Below are positions 24,902 to 33,447 of a DNA stretch of 64,000 bases, one piece after another. The notes under the pieces were generated by a model. It saw only the letters and a list, made by a program, of their open reading frames with translations. It had not been told where the DNA came from and did not search any database. How positions within the stretch are numbered: position 1 is the stretch's first letter; each line of letters starts with the position of its first letter. The stretch covers positions 186,001 to 250,000 of the forward strand of contig DUNO01000001.1 in NCBI GenBank assembly GCA_012839295.1, given 5' to 3'. Made by a program: the position numbers and the translations under genes. This DNA is from Clostridiales bacterium. Lineage in GTDB: Bacteria > Bacillota > Clostridia > Lachnospirales > Lachnospiraceae.

Positions 24902-25849
24902 ATGAAGAGCACGATAATAAGAATATTAAAGGAAAAAGCTATCTGGATTGTATTTATAGTCCTGTTCATAGCATTTTCGCTGGCAAACCATAGGTTTATA
25001 TCCACAAGTAATTTATTTACCATAGCACGCCAGGTATCCATGTTAGGCATCGCATCCATAGGAATGACCTTTGTCATCCTGATCGCCGGTATTGACCTTT
25101 CCACCGGTTCAATCATTACCTTTGTTAATATCGTAGGCGCGTTTTTAATGGTAAATATGGGCTTTAGTATGGTTGCCGCTGTTGTTGTATCCTTGATATT
25201 GTCCATGCTCGTTGGTGTCATAAACGGCTGCATGATATCATCCATTGGAATTCCTGCGATCATCGCAACCTTTGCGACGCAGATTGTCTTTGAGGGTATC
25301 TCCTATCTCATCTGCGGAGGTACACCGATTTATGGTTTTGATGAGAGATTCAAGGTAATAGGTCAGGGCTATCTGGGACCCGTTCCGGTTCCGGTAATTA
25401 TCATGATTGTCTGCTTCGCAATTGGCTCTTTCATTTTAAATAAGAGCTATTTCGGACGCTATTTCTATGCTGTGGGCGGCAATGAAGATGCTGCGAAGCT
25501 TTCCGGTATCAGGGTAGGCCGTACAAAGTATCTGGTTTATGCATTATCCGGTTTATTTGCAGGTCTTGCAGGTATCGTTATGCTGTCCCGTACCAATTCA
25601 GCACAGCCTACGGCAGGTCTGGGCTATGAATTCGACGTTATTACCTGCGTTGTGCTCGGTGGTGTTTCCATCTCCGGCGGTTTTGGTAAGATGTCGAACG
25701 TGGTTGCCGGCGTGTTGATTATAGGAATCCTGTCGAACGGCATGGTTCTTTTGAATGTAAGTACTTATATGCAGATGGTTGTAAAGGGTATCGTACTGGT
25801 ATTGGCGGTAGGCTTTGACAGCTTCCAAAAGAAGAGGGCACTGACTTAA
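24902..25849 (+). CDS. Sugar ABC transporter permease (RbsC-like)
   Basis: A 315-residue membrane protein of the BPD_transp_2 family with about nine or ten hydrophobic segments. The family block MTFVILIAGIDLSTGSI lies at about residues 52-68, and GGNEDAAKLSGIRVGRTKYL, which contacts the ATPase, at about 195-214. Later segments include VITCVVLGGVSISGGFG. GGAGG lies directly ahead of the ATG. It completes the binding protein / ATPase / permease set. A fold-back element and direct repeats separate it from the next gene. Confidence 0.92.
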   Translation: MKSTIIRILKEKAIWIVFIVLFIAFSLANHRFISTSNLFTIARQVSMLGIASIGMTFVILIAGIDLSTGSIITFVNIVGAFLMVNMGFSMVAAVVVSLILSMLVGVINGCMISSIGIPAIIATFATQIVFEGISYLICGGTPIYGFDERFKVIGQGYLGPVPVPVIIMIVCFAIGSFILNKSYFGRYFYAVGGNEDAAKLSGIRVGRTKYLVYALSGLFAGLAGIVMLSRTNSAQPTAGLGYEFDVITCVVLGGVSISGGFGKMSNVVAGVLIIGILSNGMVLLNVSTYMQMVVKGIVLVLAVGFDSFQKKRALT

Positions 25850-25914
25850 AATAAATAAGGTTTCATTTGCGGGTCAGATGGGCGAAGGTTTAGGTTGTGA
25901 GTGATAGGCTGTGA

Positions 25915-26037
25915 GGTGAATATGAGCGCAGATATACCCACCTGGGATTACCTTTAACATCCCGTGATGGCCAAGTGCAGGCAATCACGGGAGGCCCGGT
26001 CTGCGCCCAGGTGGATATATCTACACTCATATTCACC
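25915..26037. repeat. 123-nt fold-back element, copy 2
   Basis: Same architecture and length as the copy at 13978. Stem positions 13-18 and 106-111 differ in sequence from the other copies yet pair. Read from the minus strand, three C-A mismatches become G-U pairs; one A-G and one G-A mismatch remain. A minus-strand TATAAT lies eight bases outside the right arm (26045-26050). Confidence 0.9.
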
Positions 26038-26072
26038 GCGTTAGTATTATAAAAAGCTTTTTTGTTGGGCGA

Positions 26073-26137
26073 ATTATTATATTAATGATTGTTAGGGAAA
26101 ATAATATTGTTATATTAGTGTTTGTTGAGGAAAATGA
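26073..26137 (+). repeat. Two imperfect 33-nt direct repeats downstream of fold-back copy 2
   Basis: ATTATTATATTAATGATTG... at 26073-26105 is repeated at 26105-26137 with about six differences (shared core TTGTT-RRG-GAAAAT). It lies just ahead of the SDR gene's ribosome binding site. Confidence 0.7.
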
Positions 26138-26168
26138 TTTAGATAAAAGGTGATAAAGGAGAGTATAT

Positions 26169-26945
26169 ATGGGAATTATAGAGAGAATGCGTTTGGATGG
26201 TAAGGTATCATTTGTTACAGGTGGTGCGAGAGGAATCGGTAAGGCTATTGCTAGTGCACTTGCTGAGGCAGGAAGCCATGTGGCGATTGTTGATGTGGAT
26301 ATTGAGGAATCAGAGAAGACTGCGAAGGAGATTGCAGAGGCTACAGGAGTCAGGACGATTGCTATTAAGACGGATGTTACGGATCAGGCAGATGTGGACC
26401 AGATGATTGATACGATACTGAAGGAATTTGGCAAATTGGATGTTGCTTTTTGTAATGCGGGTATCTGCATGAATATTCCGGCGGAGGAGATGACCCTGGA
26501 TCAGTTTAAGAAGGTAATTGATATTAATTTGACCGGTGTTTTCTTGACCTCACAGGCAGCAGCCAAGGTTATGTTAAAGCAGGGCAAGGGTTCTATTATT
26601 AATACGGCCTCCATGTCCGGGCATATTGTTAATGTGCCACAGCCCCAGTGCTCTTATAATGCATCCAAGGCCGGCGTAATTCAGCTGACTAAGTCTATGG
26701 CTGTTGAATTTGCAAAACGCGGTGTAAGGGTTAACAGCATCAGCCCCGGATATATCGGAACTGAGCTTGTAATGAACGCACCCCACTTAAAGGCACTGAT
26801 TGATGAATGGAACAAGATCGCGCCTCTGGGCAGGCTGGGACGTACGGATGAGCTGCAGGCAATTGCTGTTTATCTTGCAGGCGATACCAGCGATTTTACA
26901 ACCGGATCAGATTTTATTATTGATGGAGCTTTCACCTGCTTCTAA
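26169..26945 (+). CDS. Short-chain dehydrogenase/reductase (SDR), NAD(P)-dependent
   Basis: A 258-residue classical SDR. The cofactor motif TGGARGIGKAIASAL (about residues 18-32) is followed by Asp at the end of strand 2 (VAIVDVD), which favours NAD over NADP. NAG is present in FCNAGICMN. The catalytic Ser is in INTASMSGHIV, and Tyr and Lys in CSYNASKAG. SPGYIGTEL follows. It probably oxidises a sugar alcohol or reduces a ketose next to the ribulokinase; the specific substrate is unknown. AAGGAGAG just upstream fits ATG 26169. Confidence 0.9.
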   Translation: MGIIERMRLDGKVSFVTGGARGIGKAIASALAEAGSHVAIVDVDIEESEKTAKEIAEATGVRTIAIKTDVTDQADVDQMIDTILKEFGKLDVAFCNAGICMNIPAEEMTLDQFKKVIDINLTGVFLTSQAAAKVMLKQGKGSIINTASMSGHIVNVPQPQCSYNASKAGVIQLTKSMAVEFAKRGVRVNSISPGYIGTELVMNAPHLKALIDEWNKIAPLGRLGRTDELQAIAVYLAGDTSDFTTGSDFIIDGAFTCF

Positions 26946-26967
26946 TCTGGAGATTTAAGTTGACTTC

Positions 26968-26986
26968 GATGCTGCAGGGCAGCATC
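26968..26986 (+). other. Short hairpin between SDR and ribulokinase genes
   Basis: GATGCTGC (26968-26975), AGG loop, GCAGCATC (26979-26986), without a T run. It lies 14 bases upstream of the ribulokinase ribosome binding site and may adjust translation or mRNA stability. Confidence 0.5.
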
Positions 26987-27011
26987 AGGCTTGGTATCAA
27001 GGAGGAAGATG

Positions 27012-28691
27012 ATGAAAAAATATACCATTGGTATCGATTATGGTACCCTGTCCGGACGTGCAGTGCTGGTAGATGTTGAAAACGGGGAAGAGGTTTGCTT
27101 TGCTGTGTCGGAATATAAGCATGCAGTTATGGATGAATATTTGCCCGGCTCCACACAGCGCCTGCCCAGTGAAACGGCGTTACAGCATCCGGAGGATTAC
27201 CTGGATGTTTTAAGGACTACAATACGGGAGGTACTTAGGCTGGGAAATGTCAGCAAGGAGCAGGTAATCGGAATCGGCGTTGACTTTACCTCCTGTACGG
27301 TGCTTCCGGTGGATAAAGAGGGCACGCCCCTTTGCTTTAAGGAAGAATTCAAGGACAGGCCCCACGCCTATGTTAAGCTGTGGAAGCATCATGCGGCCCA
27401 GGGGGAAGCAGATTTATTTAATGAGGTCGCCCATGGCAGGGGTGAGAAATTCATGGCCCGCTATGGCGGCAGGATGTCCTCCGAGTGGGTAGTTCCAAAG
27501 GCAATGCAGATACTCCACGAGGATGAAGAAATCTACCAGGCTATGGACAGCTTTATTGAGGCCGGAGACTGGGTGGTTATGATGCTCGTCGGAGAAGAAA
27601 AGAGAAGTCTTTGCCAGGCAGGCTATAAGGCGGTCTGGTCAAAACGGGACGGATATCCCAGCAAGGAATTCTTTGCGGCGCTGGATCCCAAGCTGGAGAA
27701 TTTTGTGGAAGATAAATTGAGGGCCGATATCTATGCTACAACGGACTGCGCCGGATATCTTACGAAAAGTGCGGCAGAATTGACGGGACTGGCAGAGGGG
27801 ACTCCTGTGGCGGTTGCAAATGTTGACGCACATGTGGCCCTGCCGGCAGTCAGGATTACGGGACCTGGAAAGATGCTTATGATTATGGGAACCAGTACCT
27901 GCCATATCATGATGAGCAAGGAAGAGCATTTTATCCCAGGGGTCGGAGGTGTTGTAGAGGACGGTGTGGTTCCGGGTTATTATGCCTATGAAGCAGGCCA
28001 GGCCTGTGTCGGCGACCATTTTGACTGGTTGGTTAAAAACTGTGTACCGGGCAGCTATGAGAAAGAGGCTGAGGGGAAAGGAATCAGTATCCACCAGCTC
28101 CTTGAGGAAAAGGTGAAAGACCAGCTCCCGGGAGAGAGCGGGCTGATTGCGCTGGATTGGTGGAACGGGAACCGCAGTATCTTAACGGATGCTGACCTTA
28201 GCGGCATGCTATTGGGGGCAACCCTCCATACAAAGCCGGAGGAGATTTACCGTGCCCTGATTGAAGCGACCGCCTATGGTACAAGAATTATTATAGAAGC
28301 CTTTGAGGAGGGCGGGGTTCCCATTGAGGAGCTTTACGCCGCCGGAGGCATCGCACAGAAAAATGAGATGATGATGCAGATCTATGCGGATGTAACCAAT
28401 AAGGAAATACGTATTTCTGCGTCAAAGCAGGCGCCCGCCCTTGGGGCTGCCCTGTTCGGAGCTGTTGCAGCAGGAGCCGGAAGGGGCGGTTACGATACCA
28501 TCCAGGAAGCGTCAGAGCATATGTCCCGTCTTCAGGATAAGGTATATATTCCGAATGCTGATTATGTGCAGAGGTATGATAAGCTGTTCCAGGAGTATAA
28601 GCTTTTGCATGATTATTTCGGAAAAGGCGGAAATGATGTTATGAAACGTCTCAAAACCATCAAAAGCGATGCAATGAGGGCTAAGAAGTAA
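27012..28691 (+). CDS. araB: Ribulokinase (AraB-like FGGY carbohydrate kinase)
   Basis: A 559-residue FGGY-family kinase that phosphorylates ribulose, or a close ketose, with ATP. The N-terminus has the phosphate-binding [29 protein letters not shown] (about residue 87), [27 protein letters not shown] (about residue 290) and the Trp-rich [10 protein letters not shown] are typical of Ara[20 protein letters not shown] is the second FGGY block. GGAGG at 27001-27005 suits ATG 27012 better than ATG 27009. With the two dehydrogenases upstream it fits a route such as pentitol to ribulose to ribulose-5-phosphate (inference). A terminator follows. Confidence 0.9.
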   Translation: MKKYTIGIDYGTLSGRAVLVDVENGEEVCFAVSEYKHAVMDEYLPGSTQRLPSETALQHPEDYLDVLRTTIREVLRLGNVSKEQVIGIGVDFTSCTVLPVDKEGTPLCFKEEFKDRPHAYVKLWKHHAAQGEADLFNEVAHGRGEKFMARYGGRMSSEWVVPKAMQILHEDEEIYQAMDSFIEAGDWVVMMLVGEEKRSLCQAGYKAVWSKRDGYPSKEFFAALDPKLENFVEDKLRADIYATTDCAGYLTKSAAELTGLAEGTPVAVANVDAHVALPAVRITGPGKMLMIMGTSTCHIMMSKEEHFIPGVGGVVEDGVVPGYYAYEAGQACVGDHFDWLVKNCVPGSYEKEAEGKGISIHQLLEEKVKDQLPGESGLIALDWWNGNRSILTDADLSGMLLGATLHTKPEEIYRALIEATAYGTRIIIEAFEEGGVPIEELYAAGGIAQKNEMMMQIYADVTNKEIRISASKQAPALGAALFGAVAAGAGRGGYDTIQEASEHMSRLQDKVYIPNADYVQRYDKLFQEYKLLHDYFGKGGNDVMKRLKTIKSDAMRAKK

Positions 28692-28696
28692 TATAT

Positions 28697-28730
28697 TGGG
28701 ATGTTCCTGCTTATAGGGGCATCCCATTTT
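28697..28730 (+). terminator. Terminator after the ribulokinase gene
   Basis: TGGGATG (28697-28703) pairs with CATCCCA (28720-28726) and is followed by TTTT. Confidence 0.65.
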
Positions 28731-28752
28731 GAGAAATAAAAGGCGAATGAAA

Positions 28753-28781
28753 TTCACAAGCCGCAGAAAATATGTTATAAT
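28753..28781 (+). promoter_or_regulatory. Promoter of the sensory operon
   Basis: TTCACA (28753-28758), 17 nt, TATAAT (28776-28781), about 80 bases upstream of the second binding-protein gene. Confidence 0.65.
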
Positions 28782-28860
28782 TTTTAAGTAAAGTGCATGT
28801 CCGGACGGTTATAGCAGAGCCGGTGAAGGCACGCAGACAATCAGCAGCGGAGGGTATGGG

Positions 28861-29964
28861 ATGCGGCGCAGTAAGCTTCTTATAGGTATAATAATATGCA
28901 TGATGATATTATCCTCGTGTACCAGGATAGATTCCAACAGTAAGGCTACAGAAGATGTTGCCGATACGGGGGAGAAGGCTATTACGATTGCATTTGCCCA
29001 TAAGAGCCTGAATTCCTATTTTTATACCATTTTAAATGAGTCTGTCAAAAAGGCGGTTGAGGAAAGGGGCTGGGTATTTGAAAGCTCCGTGGCCGATTAT
29101 GATCCCATGAGGCAGAACCAGCAGATTGTGAATTTTATTAAACAGAAGCCGGACGCGATTATCACTACTGCAATTGACAGCATTTCCATCGAGGAAGTAA
29201 TTCGTCGGGGAAATGAGGCAGGTATACCAATGTGTGCCATCGATACTAATGCGGTAGGTGGGAAATTGGCCATTGATGTAAGCTTTGACAATTATAAAGC
29301 AGGACAAATGGCGGCAGAGGCCATTGTGGAACAGCTGATTGAAAAGTACGGAAATGCAAGGGGAACCGTGTTTAACGCTTATGGGGAGCTGACCAGCAAT
29401 GCCTGGCGGCTCAGGAAGGAGGGCTTTGAGGCCGTAATAAGCCAGTATCCCGATATAAACTACCTGCCAAGGTCAACGGAAGGTAAGCCGGAGCTGGTGA
29501 AGGAAGAGCTTTTAAAGGCATTTGAGGAAGGGATACAGATCGATGCGGTCCATTGCTCCAGCGAGCATCCGGGAAGGGGCTTGGTGGAAGCACTTCAGGA
29601 ATCAGACCATTGGTACCCTAATTGGGAAGAGGGACATATTATTCTTGTAACAATTGATGCGGAGCCGTATTTTGTGGATCTGATCAATAAAGGGTATGCG
29701 GATTCCGCAGTTGCCCAGGATGTGATATCTTATGGCAATATCACGGTGGACCTGCTGGCAAACTATGTCCTGGCTGGTAAAGAGATTCCGGAAGGGGAGT
29801 ATTTTTACGGGGACACCTATTGGCAGGTCTGTGATATCAGCATTACTGATAACCAGGCAAAAGTAACAATTCCTCCATATATCATTAATACCGATAACAG
29901 CAATGATATCAGACATTCGTCGTATATCGCGGAAAAGGTATGGGGATTTCAATACAACAAGTAG
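28861..29964 (+). CDS. Second sugar-binding lipoprotein (RbsB-like), probable sensory partner
   Basis: A 367-residue lipoprotein. It has a short signal peptide (LLIGIIICMMILSSC) with the lipid-attachment Cys at about residue 20, then a periplasmic-binding-protein I fold: ITIAFAHKSLNSYFYTIL, KPDAIITTAIDSISIEEVI and GIPMCAIDTNA. No transporter genes follow it; instead two histidine kinases and a response regulator do. This suggests that it senses the same ligand and signals through the kinases rather than serving import (inference from context). GGAGGG at 28849-28854 fits ATG 28861. Confidence 0.88.
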   Translation: MRRSKLLIGIIICMMILSSCTRIDSNSKATEDVADTGEKAITIAFAHKSLNSYFYTILNESVKKAVEERGWVFESSVADYDPMRQNQQIVNFIKQKPDAIITTAIDSISIEEVIRRGNEAGIPMCAIDTNAVGGKLAIDVSFDNYKAGQMAAEAIVEQLIEKYGNARGTVFNAYGELTSNAWRLRKEGFEAVISQYPDINYLPRSTEGKPELVKEELLKAFEEGIQIDAVHCSSEHPGRGLVEALQESDHWYPNWEEGHIILVTIDAEPYFVDLINKGYADSAVAQDVISYGNITVDLLANYVLAGKEIPEGEYFYGDTYWQVCDISITDNQAKVTIPPYIINTDNSNDIRHSSYIAEKVWGFQYNK

Positions 29965-30044
29965 ATGGGGAAAATGCGGATGGTTGAAAAACATAATCCA
30001 CCCCCTGGTTTAAGGACCGCCTATGGCGGCGTACGGGAGCTTGC

Positions 30045-31775
30045 ATGATTAGCAGATATTTTGGCATGATAAAGGAATGGAGCTTGAACAAGCTATACAA
30101 ATATAGTATTTATAGACAACTGATCTGGTGTTTTATTTATGTATTCGTTTTACCCATACTCCTGATCGGTGGTTATAATGCTGTGTACTCCTTTTCCAAA
30201 AACGAGCAGGCGGCAAAGACCTTTTTGGAGGAATCATCCTCCCAGATCGCCAATAATATCTCCTATTATATGTTTTCCCATATGAATCTGCTGGAAGAGG
30301 TTGCCATGAACCCTGAGATCGTTAATGATCTTATGATCTACAAGCAGGTGGACTGGAATAAAAAAAGTGATATTGAAAATCACATACGGCTGGTACTGGG
30401 CAGTACCTTTGGGTCAAGCGGTGCTATTAATGCCTGTGAGATGCTTTCGGTTAATAACTGTTATTTTTATTATCCCTCTCCGGTGTCCAATGGCAATTTT
30501 GATACAAGTAAGCTGCTGTCCAAGGATGCAAGACAGGTACTTATGACGGTAAGCCCCAAGGAGATCCCCAGTGACCCGGACAGCTATGTAATACTGACGA
30601 GGGGCATATACAGTGACGGGGGAGTCTGTGTCGGGAACATTGTCGCAGCCCTGGATCTGTCCTATTTCAATAAGGTATGCTATGAAAATGTCACGAACCT
30701 CTTGAACGAGGTAATGATCATTGATGAGAATAATATTATTATCAGCGCCTCCAACGAGGAGCAGGTAGGCTCCACCTTCAGCGGCGACAAGATGCTTTCC
30801 GTATCCATCTCCAAGTCGATTTCGAATACGAACCTGACCATTGTTAACCACATAGCCATGCAGACCCTTTTAAAATCAGCCTTTATCCAGTTTGGGATCA
30901 CCCTGTTTACAGCGGTGCTATTTGCCGTACTGGCTCTTATGTTTGCCATATTGCTTACCAAGAGCATCACCGGCCCCATCAACCGACTAATGGAGGAGAT
31001 GAAGAAGCCGGAGGTGGAGAAATTTGTTGAGGATGATGGTGATGATGAATACCACACCGTAATTGAGGGCTTTAATAAAATGAGCAGGAACCTGGTGGAG
31101 GCACTTCAGCGGCAATACGAAATCAAGCTCCAGGAAACAAAGCTGAGGGAGCTCCGGAGGGAGGCGGAGCTTTCCGCCCTGCAGCAGCAGATAAATCCCC
31201 ATTTCCTGTACAATACCCTGGAATCCATCTATTGGAACGGGCAATTGGAGGGGGACGAGGACATCAGTGAGATTGTCAACGCCCTCGGCAATTATTTAAG
31301 AGTAATTATCATGAAAGGCCGGGAGTATGTCACCATTGAAAATGAGGTAGAGAGCGTAAATAATTATATCTTTTTACAAAATAAACGTTTTGGTGACCGG
31401 ATCGAAAATTACTGGGATGTGTCCATGTCCATGCGGCACACGAAAATCATAAAGCTGGCGATCCATCCGATTGTGGAAGACGTCATCTCGGTAAACCTGG
31501 ACGATATCGAAAGCGAGATTAGCATCAGCATATCAATTGTGGAGGAGCATGATACCATCCGGGTGGTCATGACGGGCCATGCGGTGGAGTATTTCCTGGG
31601 GCTGATGGATAAGACAGATTTAAACACCAAGGGTATTAGCAGCGTAGACGAACGGTTAAGGCTTTATTATGGCGATGCCTTCGGGGTTGTCTTGGATAAG
31701 GAGCTGGGAGAGATCAGGGTAACAATGCCGGTATATAAGGACAGTGGAAGTGAAGGTAAAAAGCAGTATGGATAA
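30045..31775 (+). CDS. YesM-like sensor histidine kinase with a degenerate ATP-binding domain
   Basis: A 576-residue membrane sensor with TM1 at about residues 27-50, an extracellular domain to about 280, TM2 at about 285-312, then HAMP. The His_kinase domain has the phosphoacceptor His386 in QQINPHFLYNTLESIYWNG. The ATPase domain looks inactive. Where active relatives have a PIIENxxxHG N-box, this protein has HPIVEDVISVNLDD, losing the key Asn. The DNGxG box is replaced by VMTGHAVEYF, and no glycine-rich lid is clear. It overlaps the next kinase gene by eight bases, so the two are likely made together and may form a heterodimer (inference). The start at ATG 30045 has a weak GGGAG ahead of it; ATG 30066 is an alternative. 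Confidence 0.85.
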   Translation: MISRYFGMIKEWSLNKLYKYSIYRQLIWCFIYVFVLPILLIGGYNAVYSFSKNEQAAKTFLEESSSQIANNISYYMFSHMNLLEEVAMNPEIVNDLMIYKQVDWNKKSDIENHIRLVLGSTFGSSGAINACEMLSVNNCYFYYPSPVSNGNFDTSKLLSKDARQVLMTVSPKEIPSDPDSYVILTRGIYSDGGVCVGNIVAALDLSYFNKVCYENVTNLLNEVMIIDENNIIISASNEEQVGSTFSGDKMLSVSISKSISNTNLTIVNHIAMQTLLKSAFIQFGITLFTAVLFAVLALMFAILLTKSITGPINRLMEEMKKPEVEKFVEDDGDDEYHTVIEGFNKMSRNLVEALQRQYEIKLQETKLRELRREAELSALQQQINPHFLYNTLESIYWNGQLEGDEDISEIVNALGNYLRVIIMKGREYVTIENEVESVNNYIFLQNKRFGDRIENYWDVSMSMRHTKIIKLAIHPIVEDVISVNLDDIESEISISISIVEEHDTIRVVMTGHAVEYFLGLMDKTDLNTKGISSVDERLRLYYGDAFGVVLDKELGEIRVTMPVYKDSGSEGKKQYG

Positions 31776-33444
31776 GTTTGTAAGAAATTTAAGAAAAATT
31801 TCGATACGCCGGCGTCTTTCTTATGCCTTTATTATATTGTGTGTGATTCCGATCTCGGTCATGATTACGATCAGTGCGATCATCGAATTCCTGTACTATA
31901 AGGACAACCTGAGAAGTAATTATGACAATTTTGCCTATGAATCCAATATCCGGGTCAATGACATGTTTGAACAGCTGGAGTTAAAATTCAAATATTTAAA
32001 AGAGAATAACGACATTTTAACGGATATGTATTTGTATGCCACCTCTCCCATGTATCAGACCGAGGGGGTAAGCAACCGGATTGAGAATACCATAGCAAGC
32101 ATTGTGTCCAACCAGGAGGAAATAGACTATGCGGCTATCATTCTTGAGGACGGGACGTCATTTTTATATAGTAAGGCATTGATTGATATTGAGGAGATCA
32201 GGAACAGTTTGAAGGATGGCCTGGGGTGGTATTACCTGGATTATGGCAAGCAGCCGGTCCTTTGCCGTACGGAAATCGTTGAGGTGGATTACACCAGCGG
32301 ACTGAAGGCAAGGTATGTTGTCTTGATTAACCTGAAAGAAGTGAAGGGCGTACTGGACAATGCCGTGGGCTCAGCGAAGCAAAGGATCGCTGTCACGAAC
32401 AATCAGGGAAGGGTTGTTGCAGGTTCCCAGTTTGAGGAATCGGATCTGGTTTATGAGGTTACGGTTCCGATCTCGGATACGGGGCTTAAGGTGAAGAATA
32501 CCTTTATCAAGACGAAATACGATTTGCTTGGGTTGATGACGACGATCCTGATCTTCCTGCTGGTAGTGGTCGCCTCGGGAACTACCATTTACTTAGTAAA
32601 TGAAAGCATTAAGATCCCTTTGGACCGGCTGTTGGGCCGGATGGAGCATATCAGGGAGGACGATGTATTTGTCGTGAAGGAGGAAGAAGCAGATACAGAG
32701 TCCCAGGATGAGCATAAGATTTTAAACAGGGTGTTTACCTCAATGCTTAACAGGTTAAACGAAGTGCTGGAGGAAACCTACCTTACGAATATCAATGAAA
32801 CCCAGCTCAGGACAAGGATCAAGGAGCTGGAGCTGGTAGCCCTGCAGCAGCGGATCAACCCCCATTTCCTGTATAATCTGCTGGACAATGTGTTCTGGAT
32901 CGCGCAGATGAAAAACTATGAAGAAATCGGGGAAATGGTATCGGCCCTCGGTGAATTTTTCAAAACCAGCGTATCGGAAAAGGGTGCCTTTGTCACTATC
33001 AGCACGGAGATTGAAAATGTCAAAAGCTATGTATGCCTGCAAAAGATAATGCACAAGAACCAGTTCGACGTGAAATGGCACATAGATCCTGAGATCGTGC
33101 ACTATAAAACAGTGAAGCTCATCCTCCAGCCCATCATTGAAAACTGTATTGTCCATGGGTTTGGAGGAATAGAAGGAGGAGGAATCATCCATATTACAGG
33201 AAAGAAGGAAGACCGCACCATTGTCTTTGAGATAAAGGATAACGGGAAGGGAATGGATATGGATGCCTGTGACAGGATAACGCTAAAGATGAACAGCTCA
33301 ATTCTTGGAGTTGGGGATAGTATTGGTATGAGAAATGTGAATCAGAGGATTAAGATATACTTCGGAGAGCCTTACGGCATAAGTATTAAATCTAAAATAA
33401 ATGAAGGTACTACAGTAAGTCTGTGTATCCCAATTAAGGAGTAA
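31768..33444 (+). CDS. YesM-like sensor histidine kinase with intact catalytic domain
   Basis: A 558-residue partner of the preceding kinase. TM1 lies at about residues 19-42, an extracellular region follows to about 250, TM2 is about 253-275 (LMTTILIFLLVVVASGTTIY), then HAMP. The phosphoacceptor His366 is in QQRINPHFLYNLLDNVFWIA. The ATPase domain is complete: N-box QPIIENCIVHGF, D-box IKDNGKGMDMD and GVGDSIGMRNVNQRI. ATG 31768 overlaps the upstream stop; GTG 31744 in the same frame is less likely. Only three bases separate its stop from the response regulator start. Confidence 0.9.
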   Translation: MDKFVRNLRKISIRRRLSYAFIILCVIPISVMITISAIIEFLYYKDNLRSNYDNFAYESNIRVNDMFEQLELKFKYLKENNDILTDMYLYATSPMYQTEGVSNRIENTIASIVSNQEEIDYAAIILEDGTSFLYSKALIDIEEIRNSLKDGLGWYYLDYGKQPVLCRTEIVEVDYTSGLKARYVVLINLKEVKGVLDNAVGSAKQRIAVTNNQGRVVAGSQFEESDLVYEVTVPISDTGLKVKNTFIKTKYDLLGLMTTILIFLLVVVASGTTIYLVNESIKIPLDRLLGRMEHIREDDVFVVKEEEADTESQDEHKILNRVFTSMLNRLNEVLEETYLTNINETQLRTRIKELELVALQQRINPHFLYNLLDNVFWIAQMKNYEEIGEMVSALGEFFKTSVSEKGAFVTISTEIENVKSYVCLQKIMHKNQFDVKWHIDPEIVHYKTVKLILQPIIENCIVHGFGGIEGGGIIHITGKKEDRTIVFEIKDNGKGMDMDACDRITLKMNSSILGVGDSIGMRNVNQRIKIYFGEPYGISIKSKINEGTTVSLCIPIKE

Positions 33445-33447
33445 GCT

